A stretch of 64,000 nucleotides of DNA from Atribacter laminatus (GCF_015775515.1 NZ_CP065383.1:682001-746000), one strand, 5' to 3'; counted from the stretch's first letter, positions 8,724 to 18,233 are shown. Made by a program: numbers and translations. Notes: generated from the sequence alone by a model not told the origin.

Positions 8724-9764
8724 TTATCGATTCATTACTGCTTTTATAACATTGTCACTCCGAGTAGCTACCACTTCAAGACCTTTTTGAATCTCTTCTA
8801 AACTGAATCGATGAGTGACGATTGATTTGAGATCAACCAATTCTTTTTCAACTAATCGAATCGATATTGGATAATCATTCGCATACCGATAAACCGCGTT
8901 CAGAGTTACCGTTCGATCAAAAAGATCGGAAGCTCGGTAGGGATATTCCTTAAAAGGAGGAATGCCTACTAAGGTCACCCTCCCGCCTCGCCGGGTGATC
9001 ATAGGCGCAAGGTTGAAAGTTTCAAAGGTTCCAGCGGTCTCAAAGGTTTTATCAACCCCGCGATTCTTGGTGAGCTTCATAATTTCTTCTCGGACATTGG
9101 TTTTTCCTGCATCAATAGTCGTGATCCGATTCTTCGAATATCTTTTAACAAATTCCAATTTCATCGGATTGACATCACTCACAAAAATCTCAGTCGCTCC
9201 TCCAACTAATGCCGCTTGGGTACACAATAACCCAATCGTCCCGGCTCCCAAGATGGCAATCGAATCACCGAGCTGGAGGTTTCCAAGCTTCATTGCTTCC
9301 ACCGCGACTGAAAGCGGTTCCATCAATGCTCCTTCTTCATACGAAACCGTCTGTGGAAGTGGAAACACAAAATCCTCTTCACTCATCACATAATCAGCAA
9401 AGGCTCCATGAACTCCTGGAACAGCATAAAAAACCATATCCGGACAGAGATGATACTCCCCTCGCTTGCACCATTCACACTGCCGGCAGGGAATACCTGG
9501 TTCAACAGTTACCCGATCCCCAACTTTAAACTTTTTTACTCCTTTTCCAACTTCCACCACATCGCCAGCACTCTCATGGCCTAATATCAGAGGCTCTTCA
9601 ACAACCCATCCAGCTAATCGACCATCCCAATAAAAATGGGCATCAGATCCACAAATTCCAACACTTCTCACTTTGACTTTGACCTGATTGTCTTTGGTTA
9701 TTTTTGGATCAGGAGTTTCTCGAATCTCAATGTTTTTTGGACTGGTTAAAAATGCAGCTTTCAT
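8724..9764 (-). CDS. Zinc-dependent alcohol/polyol dehydrogenase (MDR family)
   Basis: This 346-aa medium-chain dehydrogenase resembles sorbitol, xylitol or threonine dehydrogenases. Catalytic zinc ligands are Cys38 (CGSD) and His63-Glu64 (GHE), and structural zinc cysteines are 93, 96, 99 and 107. A Rossmann motif ([11 protein letters not shown]) lies near residue 170. It probably oxidises a polyol to a ketose with NAD, feeding the epimerase encoded next. ATG 9764 follows GCGAGGAG. It is the first intact gene of its operon and sits 26 bp after the remains of an ABC ATPase gene. A paralogue is at 20561-21604. Confidence 0.92.
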   Translation of the reverse strand: MKAAFLTSPKNIEIRETPDPKITKDNQVKVKVRSVGICGSDAHFYWDGRLAGWVVEEPLILGHESAGDVVEVGKGVKKFKVGDRVTVEPGIPCRQCEWCKRGEYHLCPDMVFYAVPGVHGAFADYVMSEEDFVFPLPQTVSYEEGALMEPLSVAVEAMKLGNLQLGDSIAILGAGTIGLLCTQAALVGGATEIFVSDVNPMKLEFVKRYSKNRITTIDAGKTNVREEIMKLTKNRGVDKTFETAGTFETFNLAPMITRRGGRVTLVGIPPFKEYPYRASDLFDRTVTLNAVYRYANDYPISIRLVEKELVDLKSIVTHRFSLEEIQKGLEVVATRSDNVIKAVMNR

Positions 9765-9790
9765 AGTTTATGCTCCTCGCTTTTATTATT

Positions 9791-10215
9791 TTATGGGAAA
9801 ATTTTATCTCCATTTTTTGGATCAAAAAGCAAAATCCGATCGGGAGGGAATTTAACCCATACCTTGGATCCTTTATTAATTTCCTTAATTTTTTCTATTT
9901 TAGCTTTCATTTTAATTTTCATAGACACAAGATGAATAATAATTCGATTTCCGATTGGCTCAATAAAGTCACTTTGAGCTTCAAAAAAATCTTCTTTAGG
10001 TTGAGTACTTATTAATATATTTTCAGGACTATTTCCTAAAATCACCTTTCTATGTCCTTTCTGTTCATTATCAGTTAATCAAAATTTCAATCAAAGATGT
10101 CCAACTTGAAGAGTTTGCTTTTCTTTTTCCCATATCACTCCTTTAAAAATTCATCCCAGGATTCCCTAAAAACCATCCTACAAAAATGTTTTGAGGATAA
10201 TCATATACGACTTCA
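9791..10215 (-). pseudogene. Remnant of a MalK/UgpC-type ABC transporter ATPase (C-terminal part)
   Basis: The C-terminal regulatory (TOBE/OB) part of a sugar-ABC ATPase is recognisable in three frames. A first piece (10215-10147) reads EVVYDYPQNIFVGWFLGNPGMNF, to be compared with the family's FVAGFIGSPxMNF. A second reads KGVIWEKEKQ. A third (from about 10081) reads KVILGNSPENI and ends near VKFPPDRILLFDPKNG. Stops and frameshifts separate them, and the nucleotide-binding core with the Walker motifs is missing. The fragment lies directly upstream of the dehydrogenase operon, so the ATPase probably once headed it. The importer genes here must use an ATPase encoded elsewhere. Confidence 0.8.
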
Positions 10216-10454
10216 AGTTTATCATATTCACACTTTCCCCTTGCTTAAAAATTACTTAGATTTATATAATAACACCTCATTTTATATTAAAAAACCTCTC
10301 TTTTTCTTTTAAAAATAATTATTAGTATTATTGAATACAATATTTTATATTAGGTTAAATCGTAATATTTCATTATATAAATTAGAGTACAATTTGTAGT
10401 TTCTGCCAGATGTTTACCTTCAATTTACGAATTTCATCAAAATAATTATTTTAT

Positions 10455-11147
10455 TTATATAATCTGCCCATAGGTCGCATCTTTCCCGTGCTTTCTCAAG
10501 TAACGCTTTTCTAATAAACTTTGTGGTATGCTTTGAATTTCTGGATTGATTTGTATGGTAAACAATGCCATGCGAGCCAACTCTTCAAGAACTACCGCAT
10601 TAAAAACTGCTTGGTGACAATCTTTCCCCCAAGAGAATGGTCCATGACTGGCCACTAATACTCCGGGAACATCAAGAGGTTTTTTGGTTGCAAAACATTC
10701 GGCAATCACTTTTCCGGTTTCTCCTTCAAAAGATTCTTCAACCTCTTGTTCGGTAAGTGGCCTGGTACAAGGGACCTCGCCAAAAAAATAATCGGCATGA
10801 GTCCCACCGAAACATGGAATACTCTTTTGGGCCTGCGCCCATGCCGTTGCATAAGTTGAGTGAGTATGAACAATCCCACCCAATTCGGGAAAAGCCTTAT
10901 ATAAGTCCAAATGAATTTTGGTGTCCACTGATGGTCGATAATTTCCTTCAATTATCTGTCCATTAAGATCGACAACCACCATCATTTCTGAAGTCAGTTT
11001 TTCGTAAGGAACACCGCTGGGCTTAATAATGACTAATTTTTTTTTCTGATCTATTTCACTGGCATTTCCCCAGGTATAGATAACCAAACCTTTTTTTTGA
11101 AGCTCAATATTCGCTTCATACACCTTTTTTTTCAAATCCATTAACAT
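10455..11147 (-). CDS. araD: L-ribulose-5-phosphate 4-epimerase (class II aldolase family)
   Basis: This 230-aa protein belongs to the AraD/UlaF/SgbE family, which interconverts L-ribulose 5-phosphate and D-xylulose 5-phosphate. Zinc-site candidates Asp75, His94, His96 (VHTHST) and His168 (ASHGPF) match the family pattern, as do GNAS at 27-30 and KPSG at 42-45. It is the last gene of an operon with TPP-dependent E1 subunits and a SorC regulator. Start ATG 11147 or ATG 11141. Related sugar-phosphate aldolases cannot be fully excluded, but length and motifs favour the epimerase. Confidence 0.88.
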   Translation of the reverse strand: MLMDLKKKVYEANIELQKKGLVIYTWGNASEIDQKKKLVIIKPSGVPYEKLTSEMMVVVDLNGQIIEGNYRPSVDTKIHLDLYKAFPELGGIVHTHSTYATAWAQAQKSIPCFGGTHADYFFGEVPCTRPLTEQEVEESFEGETGKVIAECFATKKPLDVPGVLVASHGPFSWGKDCHQAVFNAVVLEELARMALFTIQINPEIQSIPQSLLEKRYLRKHGKDATYGQII

Positions 11148-11179
11148 AAGCTCACCCTACTTTCTCGTTGAGAATTCCA

Positions 11180-12133
11180 TTATTTTTCATGGTTGATCAA
11201 TTGTGAGGCAGTCAGGTCATCGGTTATCAAAGCTTGAATGAATCTTCCCTTGAGTGCTCCCAGAATGGGAAGAAACTTATTCTTCCCCCCAGCTACCCCA
11301 ATTACCAATGGTATTTCTTGTAAGTCTTGAAGGCTTATACTGATTCTTCTTTTATCAGCTAAGGTTTCAATAATAGCTCCAGTTTCATCGTAAAAATTGC
11401 CACAAATATTCCCAACGACTTTTTTCTTTCGTAATTCTTCAATTTCATGATCATACAAATCCCCGGTATCAAGAAGGGTTGAAGTCTCCAAAACTCCTCC
11501 AATTCCTACCAAAGCTATATCAACTTTTTTTGACATATCGAGAACTTTAAAAACACCTTCATTACTTAAAATCGCATCTCGAGTGGCTTGATCCTTGGCA
11601 AATGCCGGAGCCATCAAATAAACAACCTGACCATCAAAATTTTCAGCAATCCGACGGGCCAATTCAACTGCCATGACGTCCCCTTTTAATTTTCCATAAC
11701 CCCCCATAATTTGAACCACTCTTAAACCGGGTATTTTTTTAGGAGTGAGATAGTGGATTATTTCAAAAATGGTTTTCCCATAAGCCACTCCTAAGGTTGA
11801 ATAGGGATCTAAGCGATTTCTTAAATAAGAGGCTGCAACTTGGGCAACTCTTTTTAAAAGTATTTTGTCGTTTTCTTGAAAGGATAGTGTAATCTTAACT
11901 TCCTTTAAACCAAATTTTTCCTTAAGCTGATTTTCATTTTCCAATTCCTTATCTGAAGGTTCTATAATTTTAATTTGGACAATACCCTCTTCTTTAGCTT
12001 TTTTAAGCACTCTCCAAACTTTTTGACGAGAAAGGCCAACAATTTCTCCTATCTGATCTTGAGTTAAATCTTCGTAGTAATATAATTTAGCCACTTCTCG
12101 CATTAGATCCTGATGAAAGGTATCGGACTTCAT
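11180..12133 (-). CDS. SorC family sugar-responsive transcriptional regulator
   Basis: This 317-aa regulator has an N-terminal HTH (LTQDQIGEIVGLSRQKVWRV, about residues 23-42) and a SorC effector domain (LGVAYGKTIFE, VGIGGV and GVAGGKNK segments). It starts three bases after the stop of the E1 beta gene and precedes the AraD-like gene, so it probably controls its own operon in response to a sugar phosphate. It is a clear paralogue of 3278-4240, with the same layout and the shared AFAKDQATRDAIL-type stretch. Confidence 0.93.
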   Translation of the reverse strand: MKSDTFHQDLMREVAKLYYYEDLTQDQIGEIVGLSRQKVWRVLKKAKEEGIVQIKIIEPSDKELENENQLKEKFGLKEVKITLSFQENDKILLKRVAQVAASYLRNRLDPYSTLGVAYGKTIFEIIHYLTPKKIPGLRVVQIMGGYGKLKGDVMAVELARRIAENFDGQVVYLMAPAFAKDQATRDAILSNEGVFKVLDMSKKVDIALVGIGGVLETSTLLDTGDLYDHEIEELRKKKVVGNICGNFYDETGAIIETLADKRRISISLQDLQEIPLVIGVAGGKNKFLPILGALKGRFIQALITDDLTASQLINHEK

Positions 12134-12136
12134 TTC

Positions 12137-13120
12137 TTATCCTTTCATTAACTTTCTAACCCCATTAACGATATCTTCCACTTGAGGGACTAATTGCTTT
12201 TCTAAACGAGGATTATAGGGTGGGGGCATTTCAAGACCCCCCAAGCGCATAACAGGAGAATCAAGGTCATCAAAACATTTCTCTCCAATAAATGCTGCCA
12301 CCTCAGCACCGAACCCTCCCAATTGAGGAGCTTCATAAACCACCAACGCTCGATGGGTCTTTTGTATAGATTTAGTAATGGCTTCGGTATCCAGTGGACG
12401 AAGGGAACGAAGATCCAAAACCTCTACATCAATCCCTTCTTGAGCCAATTTTTCCGCTGCTTGTAAGCTTTTGGGAATGAGATTAGAATAGCCAATAATA
12501 GTGAGATCAGCGCCAGTTCTTTTCACATCTGCCTTCCCTAATGGAATTAAATATTCTTCTTCTGGAACCACTCCCTTGGTTTTGTATAACAATTTATGCT
12601 CTAAAAAAATAACCGGGTTATCATCTCGTATAGCGCTTTTTAAAAGCCCTTTGGCATCAGCAGGATTTGAAGGTAAAACTACTTTTAATCCTGGCACGTG
12701 AGCATACCAGGCTTCCTGGCTTTGAGAATGTTGAGCTGCTGCTCCAGTACCCGAACCAATGGGAGCCCTAACCACCATAGGTACCGACGCTTTCCCGCCA
12801 AACATAAAACGGATTTTTGCCGCCTGGTTGACCAATTGATCCATGCCAATGGCAATAAAATCTGAAAATTGGATTTCGGCGACTGTTCGCATTCCCACCA
12901 AAGAAGCCCCGGCAGCTGCACCAATTATGGCTGCTTCCGAAATTGGAGTATCAATGACCCGTTCTGGACCAAACTCTTCATATAAACCAAGGGTTACGGC
13001 AAAAGCACCACCATAAATACCAATATCTTCCCCCATTAAAAAAACCTGAGGATCATTTTTTAGCTCTTCACGCAATGCTTCCCGGATGGCTTCAGAATAA
13101 GTAATCACTCGATCAGGCAT
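12137..13120 (-). CDS. TPP-dependent 2-oxoacid/acetoin dehydrogenase E1, beta subunit
   Basis: This 327-aa E1 beta subunit has the N-terminal [12 protein letters not shown] and [12 protein letters not shown] segments, [17 protein letters not shown], and a C-terminal transketolase-type domain ([11 protein letters not shown]). With the alpha subunit it would form an alpha2beta2 TPP enzyme that decarboxylates pyruvate, acetoin or a similar 2-oxo compound. Its start overlaps the alpha gene by 8 bp. No E2 (lipoyl acyltransferase) or E3 gene follows, so the acyl acceptor is unclear. Confidence 0.92.
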   Translation of the reverse strand: MPDRVITYSEAIREALREELKNDPQVFLMGEDIGIYGGAFAVTLGLYEEFGPERVIDTPISEAAIIGAAAGASLVGMRTVAEIQFSDFIAIGMDQLVNQAAKIRFMFGGKASVPMVVRAPIGSGTGAAAQHSQSQEAWYAHVPGLKVVLPSNPADAKGLLKSAIRDDNPVIFLEHKLLYKTKGVVPEEEYLIPLGKADVKRTGADLTIIGYSNLIPKSLQAAEKLAQEGIDVEVLDLRSLRPLDTEAITKSIQKTHRALVVYEAPQLGGFGAEVAAFIGEKCFDDLDSPVMRLGGLEMPPPYNPRLEKQLVPQVEDIVNGVRKLMKG

Positions 13121-14069
13121 AAACCATCCTCCTCACCGCTTCTAAATCTGGTTCTGGACTTTGCTCAGCAAATCGAACCGATTCTTGGATAAGCTTTTCA
13201 ACTTCGACATCGATGTTTCTCAAAATATCTTCTTTAATACCTTCATCGTTGATGAGGTGCTGACGAAAGGACTGGATAGGACAACGAGCTTTCCAACTTT
13301 TTATCTCTTCTTTAGTCCGATAAACATTTTTATCGCTTTTGGAATGACCTTTCCAGCGATAGGTTTTCGCTTCAATAAGAGTTGGACCTTTCCCTTCCCG
13401 AGCTCGTTCAACAGCCAAACTTACTGCCTCATACACCTCAAGAACTTTATTTCCATTTATGGTCACTCCAGGAATCCCGTAAGCTTTGGAACGTTCGGAA
13501 ATATCATCAATCGCCACAGAATATTTAATCGAAGTTGACATTGCATATTGATTATTTTCACATAAATACACTACTGGAAGTTTGAAAGCCGCTCCCATAT
13601 TTATCGATTCATGAAAAGTACCAGTATTTGAGGCTCCGTCTCCGAAAAAACAGATAACAACTTTCCCATTTTTTTGCAGCTTACACCCTAATGCCGCACC
13701 GGTAGCAATAGGAATACCACCACCTACCACACCGTTGGCACCTAAATTTCCCTTTTCTACATCGGCAATATGCATCGAACCTCCAACTCCATGGCAATAT
13801 CCAGTATCTTTAGCCATTAATTCTGCCATCATTCGTTTTACATCGGCCCCCTTTGCAATACAATGCCCATGGCCTCGGTGGGTAGAAGTAATAAAATCGT
13901 CAGGCTGCAAAGCGGCGCAAGTGCCAACCGCTACCGCCTCTTCACCAACATAAAGATGGAAAGTCCCAAATATCTTTCCTTCAATGTACAACAATTCCGC
14001 CTGTTCCTCGAATAAGCGAATCGTAATCATTTGCCGGTAGATATCTAACTTTTTATCAAGAGTAAGCAA
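13113..14069 (-). CDS. TPP-dependent 2-oxoacid/acetoin dehydrogenase E1, alpha subunit
   Basis: This 318-aa alpha subunit carries the TPP-binding motif, a GDGASNTG segment followed about 26 residues later by ENNQYA. It also has the family's [12 protein letters not shown] and [11 protein letters not shown] stretches; the latter corresponds to the loop that carries phosphorylation sites in eukaryotic homologues. It starts with TTG at 14069 behind AAAGGAGG. It is the first gene of the E1alpha-E1beta-SorC-AraD operon. AcoA-like proteins (acetoin dehydrogenase) and PdhA-like proteins cannot be told apart by eye. Confidence 0.92.
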   Translation of the reverse strand: MLTLDKKLDIYRQMITIRLFEEQAELLYIEGKIFGTFHLYVGEEAVAVGTCAALQPDDFITSTHRGHGHCIAKGADVKRMMAELMAKDTGYCHGVGGSMHIADVEKGNLGANGVVGGGIPIATGAALGCKLQKNGKVVICFFGDGASNTGTFHESINMGAAFKLPVVYLCENNQYAMSTSIKYSVAIDDISERSKAYGIPGVTINGNKVLEVYEAVSLAVERAREGKGPTLIEAKTYRWKGHSKSDKNVYRTKEEIKSWKARCPIQSFRQHLINDEGIKEDILRNIDVEVEKLIQESVRFAEQSPEPDLEAVRRMVYA

Positions 14070-14162
14070 ATTAGAATTGACCTCCTTTACTATCCTGAAA
14101 ATATCGAAACGTTTTTAGGTAATTCTTTCAAAGCAACCAACCTTAATCTCATTCTTGGTTTT

Positions 14163-14263
14163 CACCCTCATCCTCACCTTCTCCCATCAAGGGAGAAGGA
14201 ACTCTGAATTCTTTTGTTCTTTTTTCCCTCGCCCCTCGGTGGGAGAAGGTCAGGGTGAGGGGG
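14163..14263. repeat. Intergenic inverted repeat (CCCTCA...CTTCTCCC type)
   Basis: Two arms, 14163-14192 and 14234-14263, are imperfect inverted copies of a CCCTCACCCTGACCTTCTCC-like sequence. The same phrase occurs in part at 63634-63668. Such GC-richer palindromic units are common as dispersed intergenic repeats in bacteria; here the base composition stands out from the AT-rich surroundings. Confidence 0.6.
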
Positions 14264-14363
14264 CAACTTATTTTCATATTCATCTGGTGCTGCGAAAGCA
14301 GCATGAAGGTCTATCCTGAAAATACCAATATTGGTGAAAAAAGAATAAACAAAAAAAGACTAG

Positions 14364-14454
14364 GCACACCCCCCTTAAATCCCCCCTCAATGGGGGAATG
14401 AATTCAACAATTCCCCTCCTTGGAGGGGTGCCGCTTTCGCGGCGGGGAGGGTGT
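14364..14454. repeat. Intergenic inverted repeat (CACCCCCC/GGGAGGGTGT type)
   Basis: The arms GGCACACCCCCCTTAAATCC and GGCGGGGAGGGTGTC face each other around smaller nested palindromes (CCCCCTCAATGGGGG and CCCCTCCTTGGAGGGG). It is non-coding and of a dispersed-repeat type. Confidence 0.55.
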
Positions 14455-14504
14455 CTTTATATCTTTATAGAGTATTTTTTAGAAAATAAAAAAAGAAATA
14501 GGAA

Positions 14505-14680
14505 TGAAAGATGGGATTCTCACGTCGCATAATACGTTCCTCAGAATGACAAATTAAATATTGCTGTCATCCTGAGTGGTGCTTTCCCACGTGAGGATCT
14601 CATCTTTACATTATTTTAAAAAAATTACGAAATGAGATTGCCACGTCGCAGAGCTCATCGTAATGACGGATTGAGATAGC
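14505..14680. repeat. Intergenic inverted repeat (GAGATCCTCACGTGG / CATCCTGAG type)
   Basis: The segment around 14505-14553 and the inverted segment 14570-14612 share a GATGAGATCCTCACGTG... CAGGATGAC pattern. A second unit (ATGAGATTGCCACGTCGC ... GTAATGACGG) follows at about 14638-14672. Related units occur at 44848-44930, 52895-53157 and 63632-63720, so this is a dispersed family. The rest of the gap from 14070 to 15054 shows no gene that I can recognise. Confidence 0.6.
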
Positions 14681-15054
14681 TATTTTCATCTTTATCCAGT
14701 GCTGCGAACGTAACAAAAAGTTCTTTTCTTATATTAAGACTTTTTAGGGGAGATATATTCATTACAAATTGAGAAATTTCTCGATATCATTTTCTCAATA
14801 ACTATAATCAATTTATATCGTATGTTTTTTCATCTGTCAAATTACAAAATGAACATTTTTAAAAAATAAAAATATGAAGAAATAGTGAGAAATGACTTAT
14901 GATTGGGGAATTATTCATAACAGCATTATAAGGATTGATATTTAATCCTGAATTAGGGCAAATTAAATTGGAAAAAGAGCTGGGATTTTCTCTCCATCAG
15001 CTTAATGATTATCTCCAATTTCTTTTTTTAACTTTAAGGTAATGAAAATTTCCA

Positions 15055-15450
15055 TCATTTGGATCGTTTCAAAACCGTTCGAGTAGCTATTATATCAACA
15101 CCTTCTCCTAAACTATTGGTTGCAATAACTTGACCAACATGAACTGGTGCCTCGGCTTCTATAGTCGAAAGAAATTGTATCAATTCTGAGATACGTCGAA
15201 GGGGAAAGGGGTTTTTAGTTCGAACTGGAAGCCGTCGGATTTCCCCGTTCATAACAACAACTGTTGTTGTCACTGTTCTTTTTGGATTAAGCATTTCATC
15301 TTGTGCGTACTGACTTCCCCGTTTGCATTTTGCACCAGTAACCACTATTTTTTCTCCATCTTTTTCAACTCGAAGAGAACATCCCATAGGACAGGAAGTA
15401 CAAATAAGTTGTTTAGATTCCTTCGATTGAGCTTCCGACAATTTCAACAA
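15055..15450 (-). CDS. DUF1667 protein, third component of a glycerol-3-phosphate dehydrogenase set
   Basis: This is a small protein of about 131 aa with cysteines in the pattern CTSCPMGC and, later, GAKCKRG, as in DUF1667 proteins that accompany anaerobic-type glycerol-3-phosphate dehydrogenases. TTG at 15450 is chosen because AAGGAGGAG lies 6 bases upstream; a longer frame upstream runs inside the preceding gene. It overlaps the FAD oxidoreductase gene by 38 bp, which suggests translational coupling. The cysteines probably hold an iron-sulfur centre that passes electrons, but this is inferred from the family and context. Confidence 0.85.
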   Translation of the reverse strand: MLKLSEAQSKESKQLICTSCPMGCSLRVEKDGEKIVVTGAKCKRGSQYAQDEMLNPKRTVTTTVVVMNGEIRRLPVRTKNPFPLRRISELIQFLSTIEAEAPVHVGQVIATNSLGEGVDIIATRTVLKRSK

Positions 15451-16669
15451 TGATTTCTCCTCCTTCTTCAGGCCAATGTATATTTTTAAGGTCATAGCGA
15501 ACCATCTCACTAGGACGACAGACGGCTACCCTTTTTTGATCAAATACTTTTCCTTGAGTTATAAATTGAACTTTCCCATCACGGAAACTTTGGTCAGGAC
15601 GAATAAATAACCAACCATCATCAACTTGCCGAACTCGTTGTGGGATAACTAAACCTACACCTGATCCAGGATTCAATTGATACTTTATTGGTTTTTTAAC
15701 TCTATTTTCAGCCGCCGACTGACCGGCTTTTTGTGACACGAAAGTGACATAATCGACTAAATCGAAAACTGAAGCGACATTCCCACAGGCATATATCCCA
15801 TCAAGGTCAGTAGAGAAATTTTCATCAACAAAAGGCCCATGGCTAAAATGACATAGCGAAACACCAGCTTTTCGAGATAGTTCATTTTCCGGAAGGAGTC
15901 CTACCGAAAGAAGAAGCGTGTCACAGTTTAATAACCTTTCGGTTCTTGGAATTGGTTGCCAAGATTGATCAACCCGACTAATTTCCACTCCCTCGACTCG
16001 TTCTTTACCAAAAATGTTGGTTACTGTGTGAGAAAGTAATAGAGGAAGCTCAAAGTCAAGCAAACACTGCACATAATTCCGGATAAGACCGCTTAATGAA
16101 GGCCGTACCTCTACCACCGCTTCTACTTTGACACCTTCAAGGGTTAACCTGCGGGCCATAATTAAGCCAATATCTCCTGATCCTAAAATAACCACTTTCT
16201 TTCCCGGCAAATAACCTTCAATATTGACCAGATACTGAGCTAAGCCTGCAGTATAGATTCCAGCTGGACGAAATCCAGGAATAAAAATCATCCCTCTGGT
16301 TTTTTCCCGACATCCCATACTGAGTATGACTGATTCACTATAGAATTCCCAAACACCTTTTGGGTTAACCGCAGTTATTTTTTTATTTGTGGTAAGGTCA
16401 AGAACAGTTGTTTCAGTCATTACCTCTATTGAGGTTTTGGCTAATTGATCAATATATCGGGCAGCATATTCAGGACCAGTCAGTTCTTCTCCAAATACTT
16501 GCAAACCAAAGCCGGGATGAATACACTGATTCAATATTCCTCCCAAGTAATCATTTCTTTCTAAGATAAATATTTTCCGGGCACCGTGGTTCCAAGCAGA
16601 TAGCGCTGAAGCCATACCTGCTGGACCTCCCCCAATAACGACGACATCACAATCAATGTGATGTGGCAT
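15413..16669 (-). CDS. NAD(P)/FAD-dependent oxidoreductase, GlpA partner
   Basis: This pyridine-nucleotide-disulfide-type flavoprotein of about 418 aa has two dinucleotide folds, DVVVIGGGPAGMAS near the N-terminus and KVVILGSGDIGLIMARR near residue 160. It also has a flavin segment at LDGIYACGNVASVFDLV. It has no redox-active CxxxxC disulfide and resembles the second protein of GlpA-like/oxidoreductase/DUF1667 operons, probably taking electrons from the GlpA-like subunit to NAD or another acceptor. ATG 16669 has GGTGG at good spacing; ATG 16675 is the alternative. It overlaps the end of the upstream gene. Confidence 0.88.
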   Translation of the reverse strand: MPHHIDCDVVVIGGGPAGMASALSAWNHGARKIFILERNDYLGGILNQCIHPGFGLQVFGEELTGPEYAARYIDQLAKTSIEVMTETTVLDLTTNKKITAVNPKGVWEFYSESVILSMGCREKTRGMIFIPGFRPAGIYTAGLAQYLVNIEGYLPGKKVVILGSGDIGLIMARRLTLEGVKVEAVVEVRPSLSGLIRNYVQCLLDFELPLLLSHTVTNIFGKERVEGVEISRVDQSWQPIPRTERLLNCDTLLLSVGLLPENELSRKAGVSLCHFSHGPFVDENFSTDLDGIYACGNVASVFDLVDYVTFVSQKAGQSAAENRVKKPIKYQLNPGSGVGLVIPQRVRQVDDGWLFIRPDQSFRDGKVQFITQGKVFDQKRVAVCRPSEMVRYDLKNIHWPEEGGEIIVEIVGSSIEGI

Positions 16670-18107
16670 GAGCATTAACCACCTTTTTCGTTTCACCAAC
16701 AAAGAGATTCGAATTTTTATCCGATTTTAATAAGTCTTGAATACCGATATTTAATAGATTCATAACAATGGAAGGAAGATGCATTTGACAAAAACTTCCC
16801 TGACAGCGTCCAGCTGTAACCCTGATTCTTCGCTTTAAACCGTCCATGGTTCGAGCCGGAGGGTTCATGTTTAAGGCATACTTAACTTCCGCCAGGGTGA
16901 CTTCTTCACACCGACAGACAATCTGACCCCAATCGGGATCTTGAGCAATAAGTTCCTCACGTTTTTCCCAATCACAATCATGAAATACAGGAAAAGCTTT
17001 TCTAAAAATTATCTGGTCTTTTTCTTTCAATGATAATCCTTGCTGAATCAGTAATTCTCCCACATATTCTGCTATTCCTGGAGAAGCTGTAAGACCTGGT
17101 GATTCAATCCCACACAGGTGAATTAAGCCTGGATGCTTTTTTGAAACAAAGATAAGAAAATCTCTTTCGGGTAAGGTAGGCCGTATTCCAGCAAATATCT
17201 GAATAGTTTGATTAAAAGGAAATCGTGGAACCAGCTTTTGAGCACCAGCTCTGACTTCATTCAACCCTTGAGGGGTGGTCGAGGTATCATCAACACAACT
17301 CGATTCAAAGTTTGGCCCAGCTAAAATATTGCCTTCTGGAGTTGGAGAAACAAGGATACCCTTACTTACTGAGTTGGGAACTGGATAGAGAATTTTTTTT
17401 ACCAAACCTTGGCTTTCTTTATCAAGCAAAAAATATTCACCTTTAAATGCAGAAAGATCCGGAACCTGGTCTCCTGATTTTTGAGCCATTTTTACCGATG
17501 ATAGACCAGCAGCATTTACAACATATGAAGCTTCATAATTTTCATTAGGAGTATGTACGATGATCTTTTTACCTTGAAGATCAAAACCCTCTACAGAGCT
17601 ATCAAAATGAAATTCAACTCCATTTAAAGCCGCCCCTTCAGCAAAGGCTAAGGTAAGACGAAATGGAGACACGACCGCGGCGTGAGGATCATAATAAGTA
17701 GCAACTGTTCGATCTGATAGGTTTGGCTCGAGGATTCGAGATTCTTGTGGACTTAGGATATCTGCATCATCATATCTTCCGATTTTTTTTAAAGATTTTA
17801 AGTAGTTTAGGTCATCCTGGTTAAACGCAACAGTTAATGCTCCGGTAACTGAAGGATGAAAATCCAGTTCTTTTTCAATTTTAGGAAACCATGATAAAGC
17901 TCCTTGATGGAGCTTCCCTTTCACGGTTCCTGGAGTAAGATAGCTACCAGAATGAATAATACCTGTATTAGCCTTACTTACTCCACAACAAACATCGAGC
18001 TCTCTCTCGAGAAGAAGTGTTTTTAGGTCAAAGTGAGAAAGAAACCAGGCAATTGCACAACCTACAACTCCTCCTCCAACAATGATTACATCATAAGTCT
18101 TTTTCAC
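16653..18107 (-). CDS. glpA: GlpA-like glycerol-3-phosphate dehydrogenase with BFD [2Fe-2S] domain
   Basis: This 484-aa FAD enzyme of the DAO/GlpA family has VIIVGGGVVGCAIAWFLS at the N-terminus and a substrate-binding region (SGSYLTPGTVKGKLH). Its C-terminal BFD-like domain has cysteines in VCRCEEVT and GRCQGSFCQ (about residues 395-440). It would oxidise sn-glycerol 3-phosphate to dihydroxyacetone phosphate. It starts with GTG at 18107 behind AAGGAG. The next two genes complete a three-gene set. No glycerol kinase or facilitator gene lies nearby, so the G3P source is not explained here. Confidence 0.88.
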   Translation of the reverse strand: MKKTYDVIIVGGGVVGCAIAWFLSHFDLKTLLLERELDVCCGVSKANTGIIHSGSYLTPGTVKGKLHQGALSWFPKIEKELDFHPSVTGALTVAFNQDDLNYLKSLKKIGRYDDADILSPQESRILEPNLSDRTVATYYDPHAAVVSPFRLTLAFAEGAALNGVEFHFDSSVEGFDLQGKKIIVHTPNENYEASYVVNAAGLSSVKMAQKSGDQVPDLSAFKGEYFLLDKESQGLVKKILYPVPNSVSKGILVSPTPEGNILAGPNFESSCVDDTSTTPQGLNEVRAGAQKLVPRFPFNQTIQIFAGIRPTLPERDFLIFVSKKHPGLIHLCGIESPGLTASPGIAEYVGELLIQQGLSLKEKDQIIFRKAFPVFHDCDWEKREELIAQDPDWGQIVCRCEEVTLAEVKYALNMNPPARTMDGLKRRIRVTAGRCQGSFCQMHLPSIVMNLLNIGIQDLLKSDKNSNLFVGETKKVVNAHATSH

Positions 18108-18191
18108 GTTGATGTTCTCCTTGATTTACTCAATAAAAAAATTTTGAAACAGAAAATAACTGTAAACATTAAGAAAGTGTAATAAAACAAA

Positions 18192-18233
18192 AAAGCCTTT
18201 CGAGACAAATAAAGAATTGTCTCGAAAGGCTTT
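18192..18233 (-). terminator. Rho-independent terminator of the HAD phosphatase gene
   Basis: A 17-bp perfect stem (AAAGCCTTTCGAGACAA and its complement) with an 8-nt loop is followed on the minus strand by TTTTTTGTTTTATT. It separates the HAD gene from the GlpA operon. Confidence 0.92.

Noticed and set aside
8962-9393. A 143-codon plus-strand frame opposite the zinc dehydrogenase
   Set aside because: The minus strand carries all zinc ligands and the Rossmann motif of the dehydrogenase; the plus frame is a shadow rich in Ser/Thr/Pro.
14163-14454. CRISPR array or rRNA/tRNA genes in the long gap
   Set aside because: The repeats are inverted and of different types, without regular spacers, and no tRNA-like cloverleaf was found.
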